DNA from: Trichoplax adhaerens | Lineage: Eukaryota; Placozoa; Uniplacotomia; Trichoplacea; Trichoplacidae | Direction of reading: 5' to 3' | Length of the DNA: 64,000 nucleotides | Assembly (NCBI RefSeq): GCF_000150275.1 | Contig: NW_002060943.1 | Span: 8,378,066-8,442,065, forward strand | Notes under the pieces: generated by a model | Databases searched by the model: none | What the model saw: only the letters and a program-made list of their open reading frames with translations | What the model was told of the DNA's origin: nothing | Made by a program: the position numbers and the translations under genes | Part shown: one piece after another, positions 25,340 to 38,439 of the stretch | Position numbering within the stretch: position 1 is the stretch's first letter | How the letters are laid out: each line of letters starts with the position of its first letter

Positions 25340-25825
25340 AATGTTTGTTACAAATAAGTTGTCATCAGAACCATAGTATCGTTGTTAATCATTTTTGGCA
25401 ATAGTAAATATAATTTTTTGGTTGTGGGTTCAGAGCCTACAGTAATAAAATTGAATGAATTTATTGCTGATTTTAAATGATAGCAAGTACATCATCTGAT
25501 GTTGTTGCGGTTTAGCTATAAAATGATTATTTAATCACACGAGTGATAGGACTGAAATACAAATGAAATTATACTATTAGCATTTATCAGTTACCGCTAT
25601 CTTGGTATCAGTAGTGATAATCTGATTGCCAATCTACTGTAGTATACTGTATTGTAGACCAACAACATGCCCTTTACCCTTAGCGAATTGTCGTACAGTG
25701 ACTACTACTACTACTATGGCACTACCTACAGTCTATGGCAACTATGAAAAGAGCGTAAAACAATAACAATCCGTCATAAATTATTGCAGTAAGTTCAAAA
25801 ATAAACTCGATTAATGAATTAATCG

Positions 25826-26245
25826 TGTATGAAGAAGGATGTAAAGATGAGCACATTTTATTTAATTCGTCGATAACTTGTAGTATAGTACTATTAGGGT
25901 TAGGGTTAGGGTTTAATCGATCAATGCAATTGGATACTATATCGTAAAAAATGAGAATTCACTGCTTGCCATGTTATAGAAGTGGAAAGTTAGCTGGCAC
26001 TCACTATCGAGCAGTGTGCATTTTCCGACTGTTGGTTGTTTAGTTTAATAATCTAATTCTTGGATAAAAGTTGAGATGGATACGTACTCTACAGCGCATT
26101 GAACAGGCAATATGGTGGTTGTATGTCTGTCAAGTCTTCCCATTTCAGCGCTTCATTTTCTCCACTTGTTTTGCCACTTTTTTTAACATCTAAATATAGC
26201 AGTAAAGTGCTGTCCACCCGGTAGTAAAGGCAACAAGTAGCTAAT
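25826..26245. repeat. Dispersed element upstream of gene E
   Basis: Aligns with 16536-17030 upstream of gene C through AAGGATGTAAAGATGAG, GATGGATACGTAC, GGCAATATGG, GTGCTGTCCACC and GGCAACAAGTAGC. This suggests that the unit duplicated to make C, D and E included this upstream piece. Confidence 0.65.
25894..25913. repeat. Short interstitial TTAGGG run
   Basis: Three perfect copies of TTAGGG in a row followed by TT. This is the usual animal telomere unit; here it is internal and short. Confidence 0.85.
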
Positions 26246-26348
26246 CCCTCTAGCGATTTCAGCACATCATTTTCTTCAGCTATTTTGCAACATTTTAGAA
26301 CACCCAGCAACAACAGCAAAACGCCAATGACTCCTGGTAGTATAGGCA

Positions 26349-26400
26349 ACCAGTAGCCAGTACCGGTAGCCAGTACCGGTACCAGTACCAGTACCAGTAA
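26349..26400. repeat. Short ACCGGTA/ACCAGT repeats
   Basis: GCCAGTACCGGTA occurs twice, followed by three ACCAGT-type units. It lies just before the 87-bp array. Confidence 0.7.
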
Positions 26401-26649
26401 GCAGTTCCTGGCCTGAAGGAGTCTGGTGCGGAAACCAGCGACAACGTGATTGATAGTATAACTTGTCACGTACGCTAATGAACATCTACTCTATTGGCAC
26501 AGCACTACTGTTATGAGCACCACTATTAAAATGAAACGGCAACTAAAATAAATAAATGACCTAAGGTCACGTGTTCACGTCTTCAAATCCATACTAAACA
26601 ATATATTTCAAAGTCATCCATGGGAAGGCATAGTACCACTGTGAAGAGT

Positions 26650-27335
26650 AATTGGCTTGGAAAAGAAACAAGTCCCAGCCGGCCATTGCTGTAATTAATC
26701 TTGACTTGAAGACAATTTTTGCTCTCCATGTTTGCAGTTTCTTCTTGCAAGAGATACAAGTCCCAGCAGGCCATTGCTGTAATTAATCTGACTTGAAGAC
26801 AATTTTTGCTCTCCTTGCTTGCAGTTTCTTCTTGCAAGAGACACAAGTCCCAGCAGGCCATTGCTGTCATTAATCTGACTTAAAGACAATTTTTGCTCTC
26901 CTTGCTTGCAGTTTCTTCTTGCAAGAGATACAAGTCCCAGCCGGCCATTGCTGTCATTAATCTTGACTTGAAGACAATTTTTGCTCTCCTTGCTTGCAGT
27001 TTCTTCTTGCAAGAGACACAAGTCCCAGCAGGCCATTGCTGTAATTAATCTGACTTGAAGACAATTTTTGCTCTCCTTGCTTGCAGTTTCTTCTTGCAAG
27101 AGATACAAGTCCCAGCAGGCCATTGCTGTAATCAATCTGACTCGAAGACAATTTTTACTCTCCTTGCTTGCAGTTTCTTCTTGCAAGAGACACAAGTCCC
27201 AGCAGGCCATTGCTGTAATCAATCTGACTCGAAGACAATTTTTGCTCTCCTTGCTTGCAGTTTCTTCTTGCAAGAGATACAAGTCCCAGCCGGCCTTTGC
27301 TGTAATCAATCTGACTTGAAGACAATTTTTGTTGG
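26650..27335. repeat. Tandem array, 87-bp unit, about eight copies
   Basis: The word GAGAYACAAGTCCCAGC recurs at 26751, 26838, 26925, 27013, 27100, 27187 and 27274, with a partial copy near 26664. Spacing is 87 bases except for one 88-base step. Units alternate between GAGATACAAG and GAGACACAAG, hinting at a higher-order two-unit repeat. Because 87 is 3 x 29, several frames stay open on both strands and give 29-residue repeat translations; I treat these as by-products. It lies upstream of gene E. Confidence 0.95.
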
Positions 27336-29942
27336 CCGTTCGGTCAAAATTGGGATCGAAGCCTGTGGAAAAGGTAAGTAAAGATCCTCTTCTTTATCAG
27401 GATCAATATGTTCTTTTCCCCTTGATGATGGAGGGAAACAAGCAATGTTTTAACATGGACATTGTGGTGAATAGTTTGCAATGATGGATAGACTAGCGTA
27501 GTACACAATTATTCGATCAGATTGGAAAAACCGTTTAGCTAGGATTTCCCAGTGAAACATCGTATTTTGACTGACCTTTAGCAGATACCATAAGAATAGT
27601 ATTCATGTTGTCTGCTAACTACGACACATACTCCCTTCTTCATCTCGTCGATGATGGCGATCTTGAACATTTGTAGATGATCAATAATTATAATTGTCAT
27701 AATCAGTATTTACAACTACATACTAACGTAAAGCCATACATAGTGGCGTGACAGGGATTGACTCAAGTTTTACTTATCTCTTTTTTCTTCATTATTTACT
27801 TATTTTGGAAAAAAATTAAGAGATAATTTATGATATCATTCATAATGAACTCCGCCTAGTTTTTCGACTTTCCTGCTCAATTCGTCCAAATTTAACAGCA
27901 GCTACTCTAATGTAATTGGATACTTTTCTGTGCTACACAGAACTAAATGATTATTCCACCTCTTGATTTTATTCGACGTAGCTCCACGAACCCTTAATAG
28001 TGATGATAGATGACATCATTTTTAAACTCCATCGATCAAGTCAACTTTATTGTTCTACCTGCTTTCAATTTCGAATAATTTGTTTAAATCTCTATTATAG
28101 TCTTTGATGTACTTTTTTTATGTTCAACTTGATGCATCCTATCCTTTTCAATGGATAAGCAACGCATTCAGTGATGAATATCATTAGATTCCACTTTTAG
28201 TACTCTTCAGATATTTTTGCCTAACTGCAAGAGAGTGTAAATGCATAGCATTAGACATGCCAGTATCACTTCAATTTCATCCCGTTCAGTGGAAAGAAAT
28301 GATTCTATTTGCATCCAAATTCTTTCATTCTCAGAAATTACATTTCTTCTCTACTTTATGGTAATGATGTACTACCATTCGCTGAAATCATTAAAGTACG
28401 GTTACTACACCAGGCGATATTTCAAATGGCTTGTCGTTTGAAATGCTACTTGAGCACACTTTGTACTACTTTAGTGCAGTAACTAACTGCATATGAACTG
28501 TTACTTATAAGCCAAACTTTCGGCTACTCTCCTCATTTGAAGTCACAGGATTAATCATATTGGGCGATACTGTACGATGCAATTATGATTTTCACACTGC
28601 TGTACCCAGAATGCCATAATTTCATCATCCGTATAGTTACCTGCATTTACTTGAAGTCTATAACGAGAATCCGATACCTTCTATCAAACTTGATGATAGG
28701 CGCCAAAATATCACCTGCTTAACCCTCGAGGATACGTGCAAATGGGATCAATGGTACCACAATTTCTCATAAAAGATTATTTATTGAGAAAAATATCCAA
28801 ATTGTAACATTCTTTATGTACTGTAGATATTGTCTATAAATGTTTGTTGTCGCTTATATAACTTCATGGTTGTTTATATGGTGTAAAGATTAGAATCTAG
28901 CGAGTATATCTTCATAGTTTTAACGTCCTCTATTTAAATTATTTGGTCTTTATTTGAGCAATTCAATATTATGGGGTCCATTGGACCCCACTTGCACCTT
29001 AACGTTATATAGAACTTGCACGCATGGCGGTTCAGCTGCTACTTTATTAGTATTAAGGATTGCACCTGGGTAATTCTAATCGAGCGTACAACACTATGTA
29101 GTTTAATTCATAGATTAGTTGGAATGTCGATTACTAAAGGAACACCTTCACTAATAGTATGTAAAAAAAGGGATATGTGAAATCAGATAATGAGCCGTAA
29201 ATACTTGATCAGTCTTGCATTGTACTATTTGCGTTTTCGATCAAACTGTGGCATCTAAACCTTCTCGAGCCTCCGCTAATTTCTGTAGGATACGCATAAA
29301 GCCTGTTAACAGACAATCTCGATACCTGCATCGAATACCGTATAAACTTCATTGCCTTGCCCGCTTGATATTAAGTAAAATTAAAGATTACATCTGATAG
29401 TTATAATTTAACAAATGAGTAACAATTAATCTTGTCCAACAACGCAGTCAATAGGAAACTCTGTAATTTTGTCTCAATCTTTACCTTGATAGTTCTCTTA
29501 CATCCGAAATGGCCAGATCTTGAACTTTCTCAATCAAATTACAGATAAAGCTTCCACATCAGATTAACACGCTGTATTAAAATCGAATAAATTGCAACCG
29601 CCTTCAATCAGCGATGAGTGAATTATTTCTCCGTTTCTTGATGTAGCCACATACTATTACATCTAATTAGGCAAAAAATAATAAATTATCCAAGTTAACA
29701 TGATCGGCTTTAATTTTTTACAAGTTCTTACAATACGTAAACTATTTAGAGATCTGTCGATCTGTGTTCTGTTTCACACTGGCGTTTTGACAATTATACA
29801 TATGCTGATAATATAATTAGTAGTATGCTCGCTTTGCCTACACAAAAATATTTTGTGTACAAAGGGTGTTTACCAATTTATTATACTGTGCAGGCTAAAT
29901 CTTATTATTTTCTTACATCGTCCTTCTAGGTTAGTTATAGCA
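27336..29942. other. Intergenic E-F, no supported gene
   Basis: No exon series of a known family is seen. A 9-bp inverted repeat with a one-base centre (TGGGGTCCA/TGGACCCCA) lies at 28972-28990. On the - strand, 28560-28750 has short pieces that read like eroded coding sequence in two frames, interrupted by stops. Confidence 0.45.
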
Positions 29943-32604
29943 ATGGTTCAGTCGGAAGAAGTGGACCGAAATTCCGAAGTAGAGATTAGAAGCAACAAAG
30001 ACTTACCTTCAATTCAAATTGGTAGTAGAAATACATGTTCCTCGAAATATTCGATATGATACAATAATCTAAAGTTAGACTTACAATACTTTTATCTCTG
30101 CTATTTAAATGCCCCCCACTTTTCATTATCTATCTTTTAGTTAATTCGAATCATACTTTCATGTTAAAATAGTTCAGCATATTTATGACTTAGCTTGCAA
30201 TACTTCTTTGTTACTATCGTTTGAGATGTACACAAGTTAATGGATATTATGCAATCAAGGAAGGATTAACCATATCGTGATTCGAACTAATGTCTGTTTT
30301 TACTATTCGTTTAAACAATTGATAGATAAAAATGCTAGCCGTGACGATGTCAACTCCATGAGTAGTTATGAGATGGCTGTGCATGGTGGTATCTCAAATT
30401 TTGATTAATATAATTAACTATAAAGATATACTTGTTTAATTTTAGCTCTTGACTACATTTTATTTGCTTTTATCAATTAATTATAAATAGATAATGTCGA
30501 TTCCAAGTTAACAAACTGTAGTCTATCAACTAAGTTTTTTATCAAATTTATTCACAGACCTGTTATCTTACTAAGTGTATTACTATCACAATCTTACTTT
30601 CACCACAGATGCACTAGGCAAACAAGCTAGCTCAAAGACTTCATTACGAAAAACCCTGTATGGTGTCATAATTGTAATATGTAGTAGCATAAGTGTTTGC
30701 GCAACTACACAGTTTACAAAGGTTTCTTATGACCAGGAAAATTTTACATCTACTGCGTTAGCGAATTGGTAAAGACTTGAACATTACAATTACTCTTTCA
30801 AACCAAAAAAATATCTGCAGTAATATATGTTATTTGAAAGACATCTGTTCCTTATTTCATTACAAACAATACTATTTAACCTTATAATAAATTGATATCT
30901 CGTCTCATTTATAGGTTATCTAGAACTGGATTAACTATAAGTTATCCCGTAATTTCAATGATTTTCTTTTGCTCTGGCCGAAGCCATTATGACACTTTTA
31001 AGTAATTCGATAGTAATATGTAGACCTGAGAAAGGCTCAGTTTAGCTAGATTACAGTATCATAGTTATATTTTAGCGTCTTAACGTTAATAGCTGTAAAA
31101 TTAAGCCAAAAGTGAAAGCAGTAGTATAAAGTCATAGCAATGATCACTTTGGAACTTCTGCATCATATTTATAGTAGTATTGTAATTACGTGTTGCTCTT
31201 AGAGAGGCTGGTCTCATATGCGGTAAAGATGGGTTCACTCTTAAAGGTGCAGCTATCAGAATGTTACCCTTGGCTTTCATAACAGCTGTATCAACGTATA
31301 CCTACTATTACGCTCTGACATTTACCAGTTCTACGGATGTTACAGCGGTTTTTTCCTCTGCCGCGGGTTTTGTCTACATTCTCTCTATAATATGGCTGAA
31401 AGAACCTTTCGTTATTTTTCGGGTAGGAATACGTATAAATATAAGTATAGAATTTAAATTTTCAGCTGTTAATATAAGTTAAAAACTAGGATGTGTGAAG
31501 CTACTGCCAATAGTGCAATTGGAAGTTAGAGTGTGAAAGTTTCGTAGTGCTGCATTTTGCCACTACTCGAATGATGTTTAAATAGACTGTGATGTAGCAT
31601 GTAGTACGTTAATTTAATATGAAGAAGAGATTATTAGATGTTAGGATACAGTGGTATACTTGCTTAGTTTTAACATGTTTTACAATGTTTTACTGCATCA
31701 TTTGAGTTGTAAACTGTTGCTTTATCTTCCAATCTGAATCTTTCTTGACATCAATGTTTATATTAAAACCCTTTTAGTTCTTGGCTGTGATCTTCTCTAT
31801 TGGAGGCGTAGTTTTAATTGCTTATTCCGAGGGGTTAGGATCTTTTGGAGCAATTGGTGTTTTACTAGCTGCAGCAAGTGCATTAATATCTGCTGTTTAC
31901 AGAGTAAGTATGAAAAAGTAAATCTAATATTTGGCATTTTTTACTGCGTTGGGATTGCTTTCATATTCGTAAGGATACATTACAGCGTATCGATTTAACT
32001 GCTAGTTTGATCTACCTTGAGTTGATGTCCATTACGGCATTGTACAGTAAGCATTGATACTAAAGGTGAATTTGATAACTATGAAACAAAACCGTACCGG
32101 ATGGTATCTAATTTATATTACTTGACATACTTTCCTTCTGAATTTGAAACTTTTTCATTGTAGATAGTTGCAAAGAAATATATGGTCCATCCATCGGTAT
32201 CTCAAGCTGCTTTATTTGCGTCCTTACTAGGCATTTATAGTATGTTGGCGCTATGGATTCCCACTGTAATCTTACATGCTGTTGACGTGGAGCCGATAAC
32301 AATTGCAAGCTTTCCTTGGACTTTGCCTTTAATTGTTCTCTTTCATGTTCTGTATAACTTATTTCTTTGTATTGCAATCGCTATTACCTATCCTGTATAT
32401 GCATCATTAGGACCGCTATTGGCTATTCCCTTGAATGCAGCGATTGATGTTGGGTATCGACAGGAAGTCTTTAACACCTACAAAATATTAGGCACCGTAT
32501 TTTTAGTAGTCGGATTTTTAATCCTGACAGTCCCGTTGCCATTGATGTTGACATTTTCCGCTAAAGTTCGTTCATTAATTACATTTAAACCTATTAAAAA
32601 TTAA
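29943..32604 (+). CDS. SLC35F3/F4-like: SLC35F3/F4-like transporter, copy F
   Basis: Probable multi-pass transporter, about 370 residues. Exons: 29943-30021, 30609-30768, 30915-31001, 31203-31422, 31778-31903, 32164-32604; phases 1,2,2,0,0. Exon 1 encodes MVQSEEVDRNSEVEIR and a little more. No separate exon with the NSYQLAI motif was found, so this copy appears to have one exon fewer than B-E. The helix 1 exon has the NFTS sequon and the split TG|G tryptophan. Exon 4 has SSTDVTAVFS, then LKEPFVIFR; exon 5 has AYSEGLGSFGAIG; the last exon has AITYPVYASLG and IPLNAAIDV. F, G and H form a subgroup (FLAV start of the second-last exon, SEG in place of ADG in F and H). The first exon is the least certain part. 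Substrate unknown. Confidence 0.83.
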
Positions 32605-35377
32605 TTCTGAATTAGAATGAGATGAAAGCATTACCACTAGCCTTGATGTTAATACATCGAGCACAAGACCTAAAATTATCTTAATTCAACTTGCAGCGTC
32701 TCTCAGTGCGACTGGATTTCTTAATACTAATATTATTATCCTAATATATTGAGGATTCTATCTCATAAAATAGCATTTGTCCTTTGATTTAAATAAAAGT
32801 ACGTTGCTGCAACATTCTAAATGATCTTATCATATCCCAATAAGCAACTTAGAATTTTTAAACAACTTGTTTCACAAATGTTATAAATTTATCTGCCATT
32901 TATCCCAGAATGTACAAATAAAGAATTGTACGTGTGCGATATCTTTTCGGTAAGACAGTTTAAAATATGTATGTGATGATGAAGGTGATTTTATATATGC
33001 ATGCATGTTTAATTTCTCACCATCTATAGTGATTAACTTCTATACAGTTTCAGTATTGCAATAATACGACTATATCAAGGTTTCTTGTAATAATATCGTT
33101 GCATACATCAACTAATATCGAATTAATTTTAGTTTAATTCGAACTTTTTGAACTCTAACATTTTGATAAGAAATTGCATTTTTCGTTAAAAAATGAATGA
33201 AATGCATAACCAATTAATGATGATATTCCAGACTACTAATAATTTTATTTCATAAAGAGGATAATTATAAGACTTCTAGTAATTTTAACTGAGGATATAC
33301 AGTATTAACGAAGATTTAACAACATTCTATAAGATATCCTGCCTATATAAGTATGCGTGCATATGACGCTGTATTTAGTGTTATAAGTATATCCGAGGAA
33401 CTCCTTAAAGGTTGTTGATTAATATATTCGTATGCTATATAGTGCAGTAGAAGAAATCAGTAGTTGGTAGCATATACTCGATACTATTCAATGCTTCGTA
33501 TTGTTAGGGACCCAGGATTTTTTCTCTTACTCCTTTGCTAATGACTTCTGGTTATTACTCATTCTATGATTCGTAATCGTAATACGATCACGTACTGAAT
33601 AAATTGTCCCCTTATTTGTTTTTCAGGTTTATTCTTATATAAATAAATATTAGCAATGATTTAGTCTTCAATTTAGTACATAGATTACGATTAGTTTGAC
33701 TAGCTACTTGTTGATTTTCTACACCAGTACGGGTGGTACTAATTTATGGTTTTATAACAATATCAACTAATTTATTAATGTCAAAAAGTACTGGGAAATT
33801 ATCAACAGCTGAATCAGTTATTATTCACTTTTATATATCCTATTTTTATAGTAGAGTCGTTCATAATCTTCAATTGCGTACTAGCAAAACAAGAGATAGT
33901 CTGTTATTGAAGTAAACATAGACATACTTTTCTCATGCTATACTTTGTCAAGTATCTGTCAATACAAAGTGTACTAATCTAATGTACGTACTCGTACTAA
34001 ATAATTATAAGAGTAATCATATCTATCACAGCAGTTTGTTCATACCACAGTATTAACTTTGAAACAAGCAAGAAATTAGTAAGAGCTTTTAGTCAATTGA
34101 TATGAAAATGATAGTTAAAGATTGATTCTTAGCAGTCATTAAACATTTTGATACATCAAAATAAGTTTTCTGTTTATAATTAACACTGTATAGGATCGTA
34201 ATAGCTGTGTACTAGCCCCTGTGTGTAAGAGTCAGTCAATCTTTCTACGTAGGTTGAATACATGCTGTCATATCGATTATTTGATTTCATATATAATCAG
34301 AAATTGACGATTAAGGAAACATCAGGATAAAGAATATCGAGTAATCGTGCAGATAACGGCTCGAGTCTCCAACCCTTTCAATCTATATTTAACCGGTACG
34401 TTATCTTACACTTAAATTTTACTCAACTTACCAGCTATATTCCATGGTTCGCTTTTTTTTGATACATGTGCTCTTTAAAATCAATCGCGCTATTCATTGG
34501 GTATTTTCAATATTTCTTTATAGTGATCTTGATTTTATACTTACTGAGGGAAATTTATTTCCACGCTGCATAACATGGTTGATTTTTATCGTTTTAACCA
34601 AGTAGATAAGACGATTTAAACGATTAAAATAGTACTTTTGCTATTTTAGATTTTAATTGCAGGAACAAAATCGCTCAAGTCGATAGTTCGATTAAACCTT
34701 CATTATAACAGTACACTAGTCCATACTGAGATGATTGTTGCTACTATCAAGCATTAAGAATGCTTAGAATCACTTCAATAAAGATTCATTGTTCATAAAA
34801 AATATTGTATATGAAGCTTGATCTGAGCATATTAATGCACTTCTTTATGCTTAACAGTACGCAAATTCTCGACTATTAGTAACTCATTCTCTAGTATTAA
34901 GAAGAAAAAGAGACCTTGTATTGTAGCTCAGTTTATCGAAGATATTTTAGACTTCGAGTACATTCATAAATATACTACGCAATAGTATAAGCAATAGACC
35001 AATGGCCTTGAAGGGAAATAGGAATAATTTTCGTCGGTAAACATTCACTTATTAATTTTTCACTAATAATCAGACATATAAGCCTATTTAATTCCATTCT
35101 GAAATTCAAACTAAGGAATTTCTATTCTACGAGTACATGATGTAGCTTAGGAAATGTTGGTAATTGATAATAGTAATTTAGCTTTTATAATTTAAAGTAA
35201 CTATTGATAAAGAATAAAAGCTAACAAATATGCTGCATTGTCCGTAACAAATAACTTGTTGACTACACGAATATAGAGTAAAACGTCACAAGGTTGATAC
35301 TATCTAAATTACACTTTGTTGAAGCACTGTATTTGGTTGTTAGGCCATAATCGTTCTTGATTCATGTTTCATAGATT
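32605..35377. other. Intergenic F-G, nothing recognised
   Basis: AT-rich with only short unsupported open frames (for example 33733-33915). No tandem array, RNA gene or element ends were seen. Confidence 0.5.
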
Positions 35378-38300
35378 ATGGTAGTTATAAATCAGAATAA
35401 TCCAGATGCACATGAATCTCGCTCTCTCATCGGAGCTAACCGCAATTCTCAATATGGCAGTAAGTTCTTTAACTTCTTTTCTCTCCTAAAAGTACATTAT
35501 AGATATAATTTTGATAGACTAGATGATATTAAACTACCAATATTAACTTTACTAGTCATTTATTTCTATTCATCTATTTTTATGGCAATAAAACCCATCG
35601 TGAGATGATTTCCATCAACTTGTACAAATATATATTGCATGTATATTTTCATGATTTTTATCATATTGTCTTACAAATACTCGTGTAACCTACAGCTACA
35701 GAAAATGGGCAACCCTCCACCCTAGATAGTAATTCTACAATTGGCACAGCTGGTTACTCGACAGCCGAAGATGACTGTTTTCTAATTGCTGGTACATCTA
35801 TAATTTAAGACTAAGGTATCACTTAAAGCATTTGAGAAAATATGCATATAAATCTACTTAATTACACTGATAGGTAATACAAATGATTTATCGAGCAAAA
35901 GTTATCGTACGGCAAATGAAGATGAAGCAATACCAAATCCAACAGGTTATTTAGACATTGAGTTAATTCTATAGAAGATAAAAATCTAGATCATTATACT
36001 TACTCGTTCTTATATGAACGTAATGACTACGACTTACTAAGTGGATATTATGATTTTATAAATATAAGTTATCTCATAAGTTTGGCTAATATAGATAAAT
36101 TAATCTACATTAAGAAATGAACTTGCAGAAATTATGATGTCTAAGTAAATTTGTTACGAATACAATGCTTATATGATAATACAGTATTTCTGTAAACCGT
36201 TGCTAATCCTTCGCATATTTGTATTTCTTTGCATTTATAGAAGCACAAGTTGAAGACCAAAATTCATCCAAGTCAGTTATTGTTGGCGTCATTCTAGTTG
36301 TTGTTTATGCTATATGTCTCTCTGCAGCTACCCAAACTGGAAAAGAACTATATACTACTAGTAATTTCACTGGAGCCTCACTAGTTGCTTGGTAACGAAA
36401 TACTTAGTAAAGGACATTAAATTATTTTAATATTGGACGTAAAAATTAAACTGAAGGTGGAATAAATTATAAGTAAATATGAAATTTAAATTTTTCGTTA
36501 TAAAATTGGAATATTTTATAGCTATGATTAAGGTTCTTATTGTAATAGCATAACAAGACTACCACGATTTTTACAAAACAATAAAGTTAATAGCTACAAT
36601 CAAATTACACAAACGACTTTAGTGTATGCTAACAATGTCTAAAAATGAAAAATTTAGCATCAGTTGTTAGCAGCGTGATTTTAGCAATTGTTATTTTTGT
36701 ATTTAAATTTAGGTCTTCCAGATCGCTGTTGCTAATCTTCTATCCCATAATAGTCATATCATTACTATTTTCTGGTCAAAGCTACGACGAAATTTACATG
36801 TAAAGTGCAAATTAAAATAATATCTGTAAAAATATAACATTACTTCGGAATCTCAGCTGCTCAAGCTGTAACTTAAATATCATATATATTTCAGTCTATT
36901 TAATTGTGTATGAAAATTTTCAATTTATAGTAATTATGATATTGCTGTGTGTTATCTGTATTCGATGAAATTATAAGCTAAGAATCATGTCTGTATCGAT
37001 TGTAAATAGAAACATATAGCTTACTATATGAGTAATAAAATAATGTTTTATTTATTTTGTACGATATCTATCGTAAATATTGCACATAAATTTTAGGAAA
37101 AGTATTATGCTTATGTATTATTGACACCATCTATTTAGGCGTGCTTCTAAATTCTATATGCAAAAGGGATCTTCCTTGAGAATCACCATTATCAAAATTA
37201 TTCCATTAACTTGCCTATCATTGGGCATTGCCTATTTCTACTTGATTTCGCTATCATTCTTATCCTCAACAAATGTTTCGGCGATATATTCCTTCTCCGC
37301 AGCAATTGTTTATGTTATGTCTTTAATTTTCTTGAAAGAACCCTTCTTATTCCTGCGGGTATTTTCGCTTTCATATTATTGTATATACCTACATATTTTA
37401 TCCAAATAATTTTCATATCATTTTGATCTTTTTCATCAGTTCTTATAAAAATTTTTGCTACTATTTTAGTTCTTGGCCGTGGTAATCTCATTAGCTGGCG
37501 TGGTATTGATTACTATTGCCAAAGAAGACGGCTCTTTTATAGTATCAGGCGTATTTTTGGCACTAGCGGCCGCTTTTTGTGGAGCTAGTTTTCGGGTTAG
37601 TACAGATCGTATCAGTTTAGCACTGACTGTTGATTGACTCTATTATTATATTCCGAAAATGATACTATAAAATGAATTAGTTTAAATGCAGAAACATACT
37701 TTTCGAATTGTAATAATACTATCTTCTGTATATCATAATTAATCTTATGTAGAATAAGACGATATGTCATCGCAGTTTCATTAATGAAGCATTGTTTCAT
37801 TAAATACACTAGAATATATTAAAAAATAGTATCATCAATTTAAGTAATCTAGAAATTTCATGACCAAAAATAGATCTTACTATTTTTAATTATTTATCAT
37901 CTATCGGATAGAATGGCCCAAGATTCAATGGCTGATTTACAAATTTTCGCCAATTAATTCTCTACTGTCTTCATATCACTATTTTATAGGTTGTTACCAA
38001 AGTGATTATCGGATCAGCATCAGTTATTGAGACGACTTTTCTCTTGACTATCATGGGAACTCAATCCCTTTGTATCTTTTGGATTCCTATTTTAATTTTA
38101 CACTTTACAAATGTAGAAGTGATTGTAGTACCCGATTTTCCTTGGACTTGGCTTATGTTGACTATACTTTTACGCACAACATTTAATCTGTTAGTCTGCA
38201 TTGGCATTGCCTATACCCATCCCATCTATATTTCGATTGGGTCATTACTAACTATACCAATTAACGCTATAATTGATTCAACTGTACGACATCAAAATTT

Positions 38301-38439
38301 TCAACTTTTAGAAATTATAGGTACTATCCTGTTAATTATTGCATTTATAGTATTCACTATTCCACTTAACATTATTATATCTGTATCAGCAAAAATACGT
38401 TTATCTATTCGTAATTTACTTTGCAGACCAACTTTATAG
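35378..38439 (+). CDS. SLC35F3/F4-like: SLC35F3/F4-like transporter, copy G
   Basis: Probable multi-pass transporter, about 427 residues, the longest of the cluster. Exons: 35378-35459, 35696-35791, 35874-35945, 36241-36391, 36713-36799, 37139-37358, 37470-37595, 37990-38439; phases 1,1,1,2,2,0,0. The N-terminal hydrophilic region spans three exons and is rich in Ser, Thr and acidic residues (for example NSTIGTAGYSTAEDDC), plausibly a regulatory cytosolic tail. Helix 1 is followed by NFTG, and the TG|G intron is conserved. Exon 6 has SSTNVSAIYS and FLKEPFLFLR. Exon 7 has the atypical IAKEDGSF instead of AYSEGFGSF. The last exon has IAYTHPIYISIG and IPINAIIDS. The THP in place of TYP and the changed exon 7 motif make this the likeliest copy to have altered specificity, which is inference. 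Confidence 0.87.

Larger units (their letters stand above)
25340..26648. other. Upstream of gene E
   Basis: There is no gene. Immediately upstream of exon 1 are bases resembling the promoter sides of C and D. Further out are a TTAGGG run, a dispersed-element copy (25826-26245) and short ACCGGTACC/ACCAGT repeats at about 26349-26400. Short open frames on the - strand across 26089-26485 coincide with repeats and are not supported. Confidence 0.5.

Noticed and set aside
26695-27309. Long - strand open frame (204 codons) with a 29-residue repeat, and + strand frames at 27055-27381
   Set aside because: They arise because the tandem unit is 87 bases, a multiple of three without stops in several frames. 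No start context, splice sites or family support coding.
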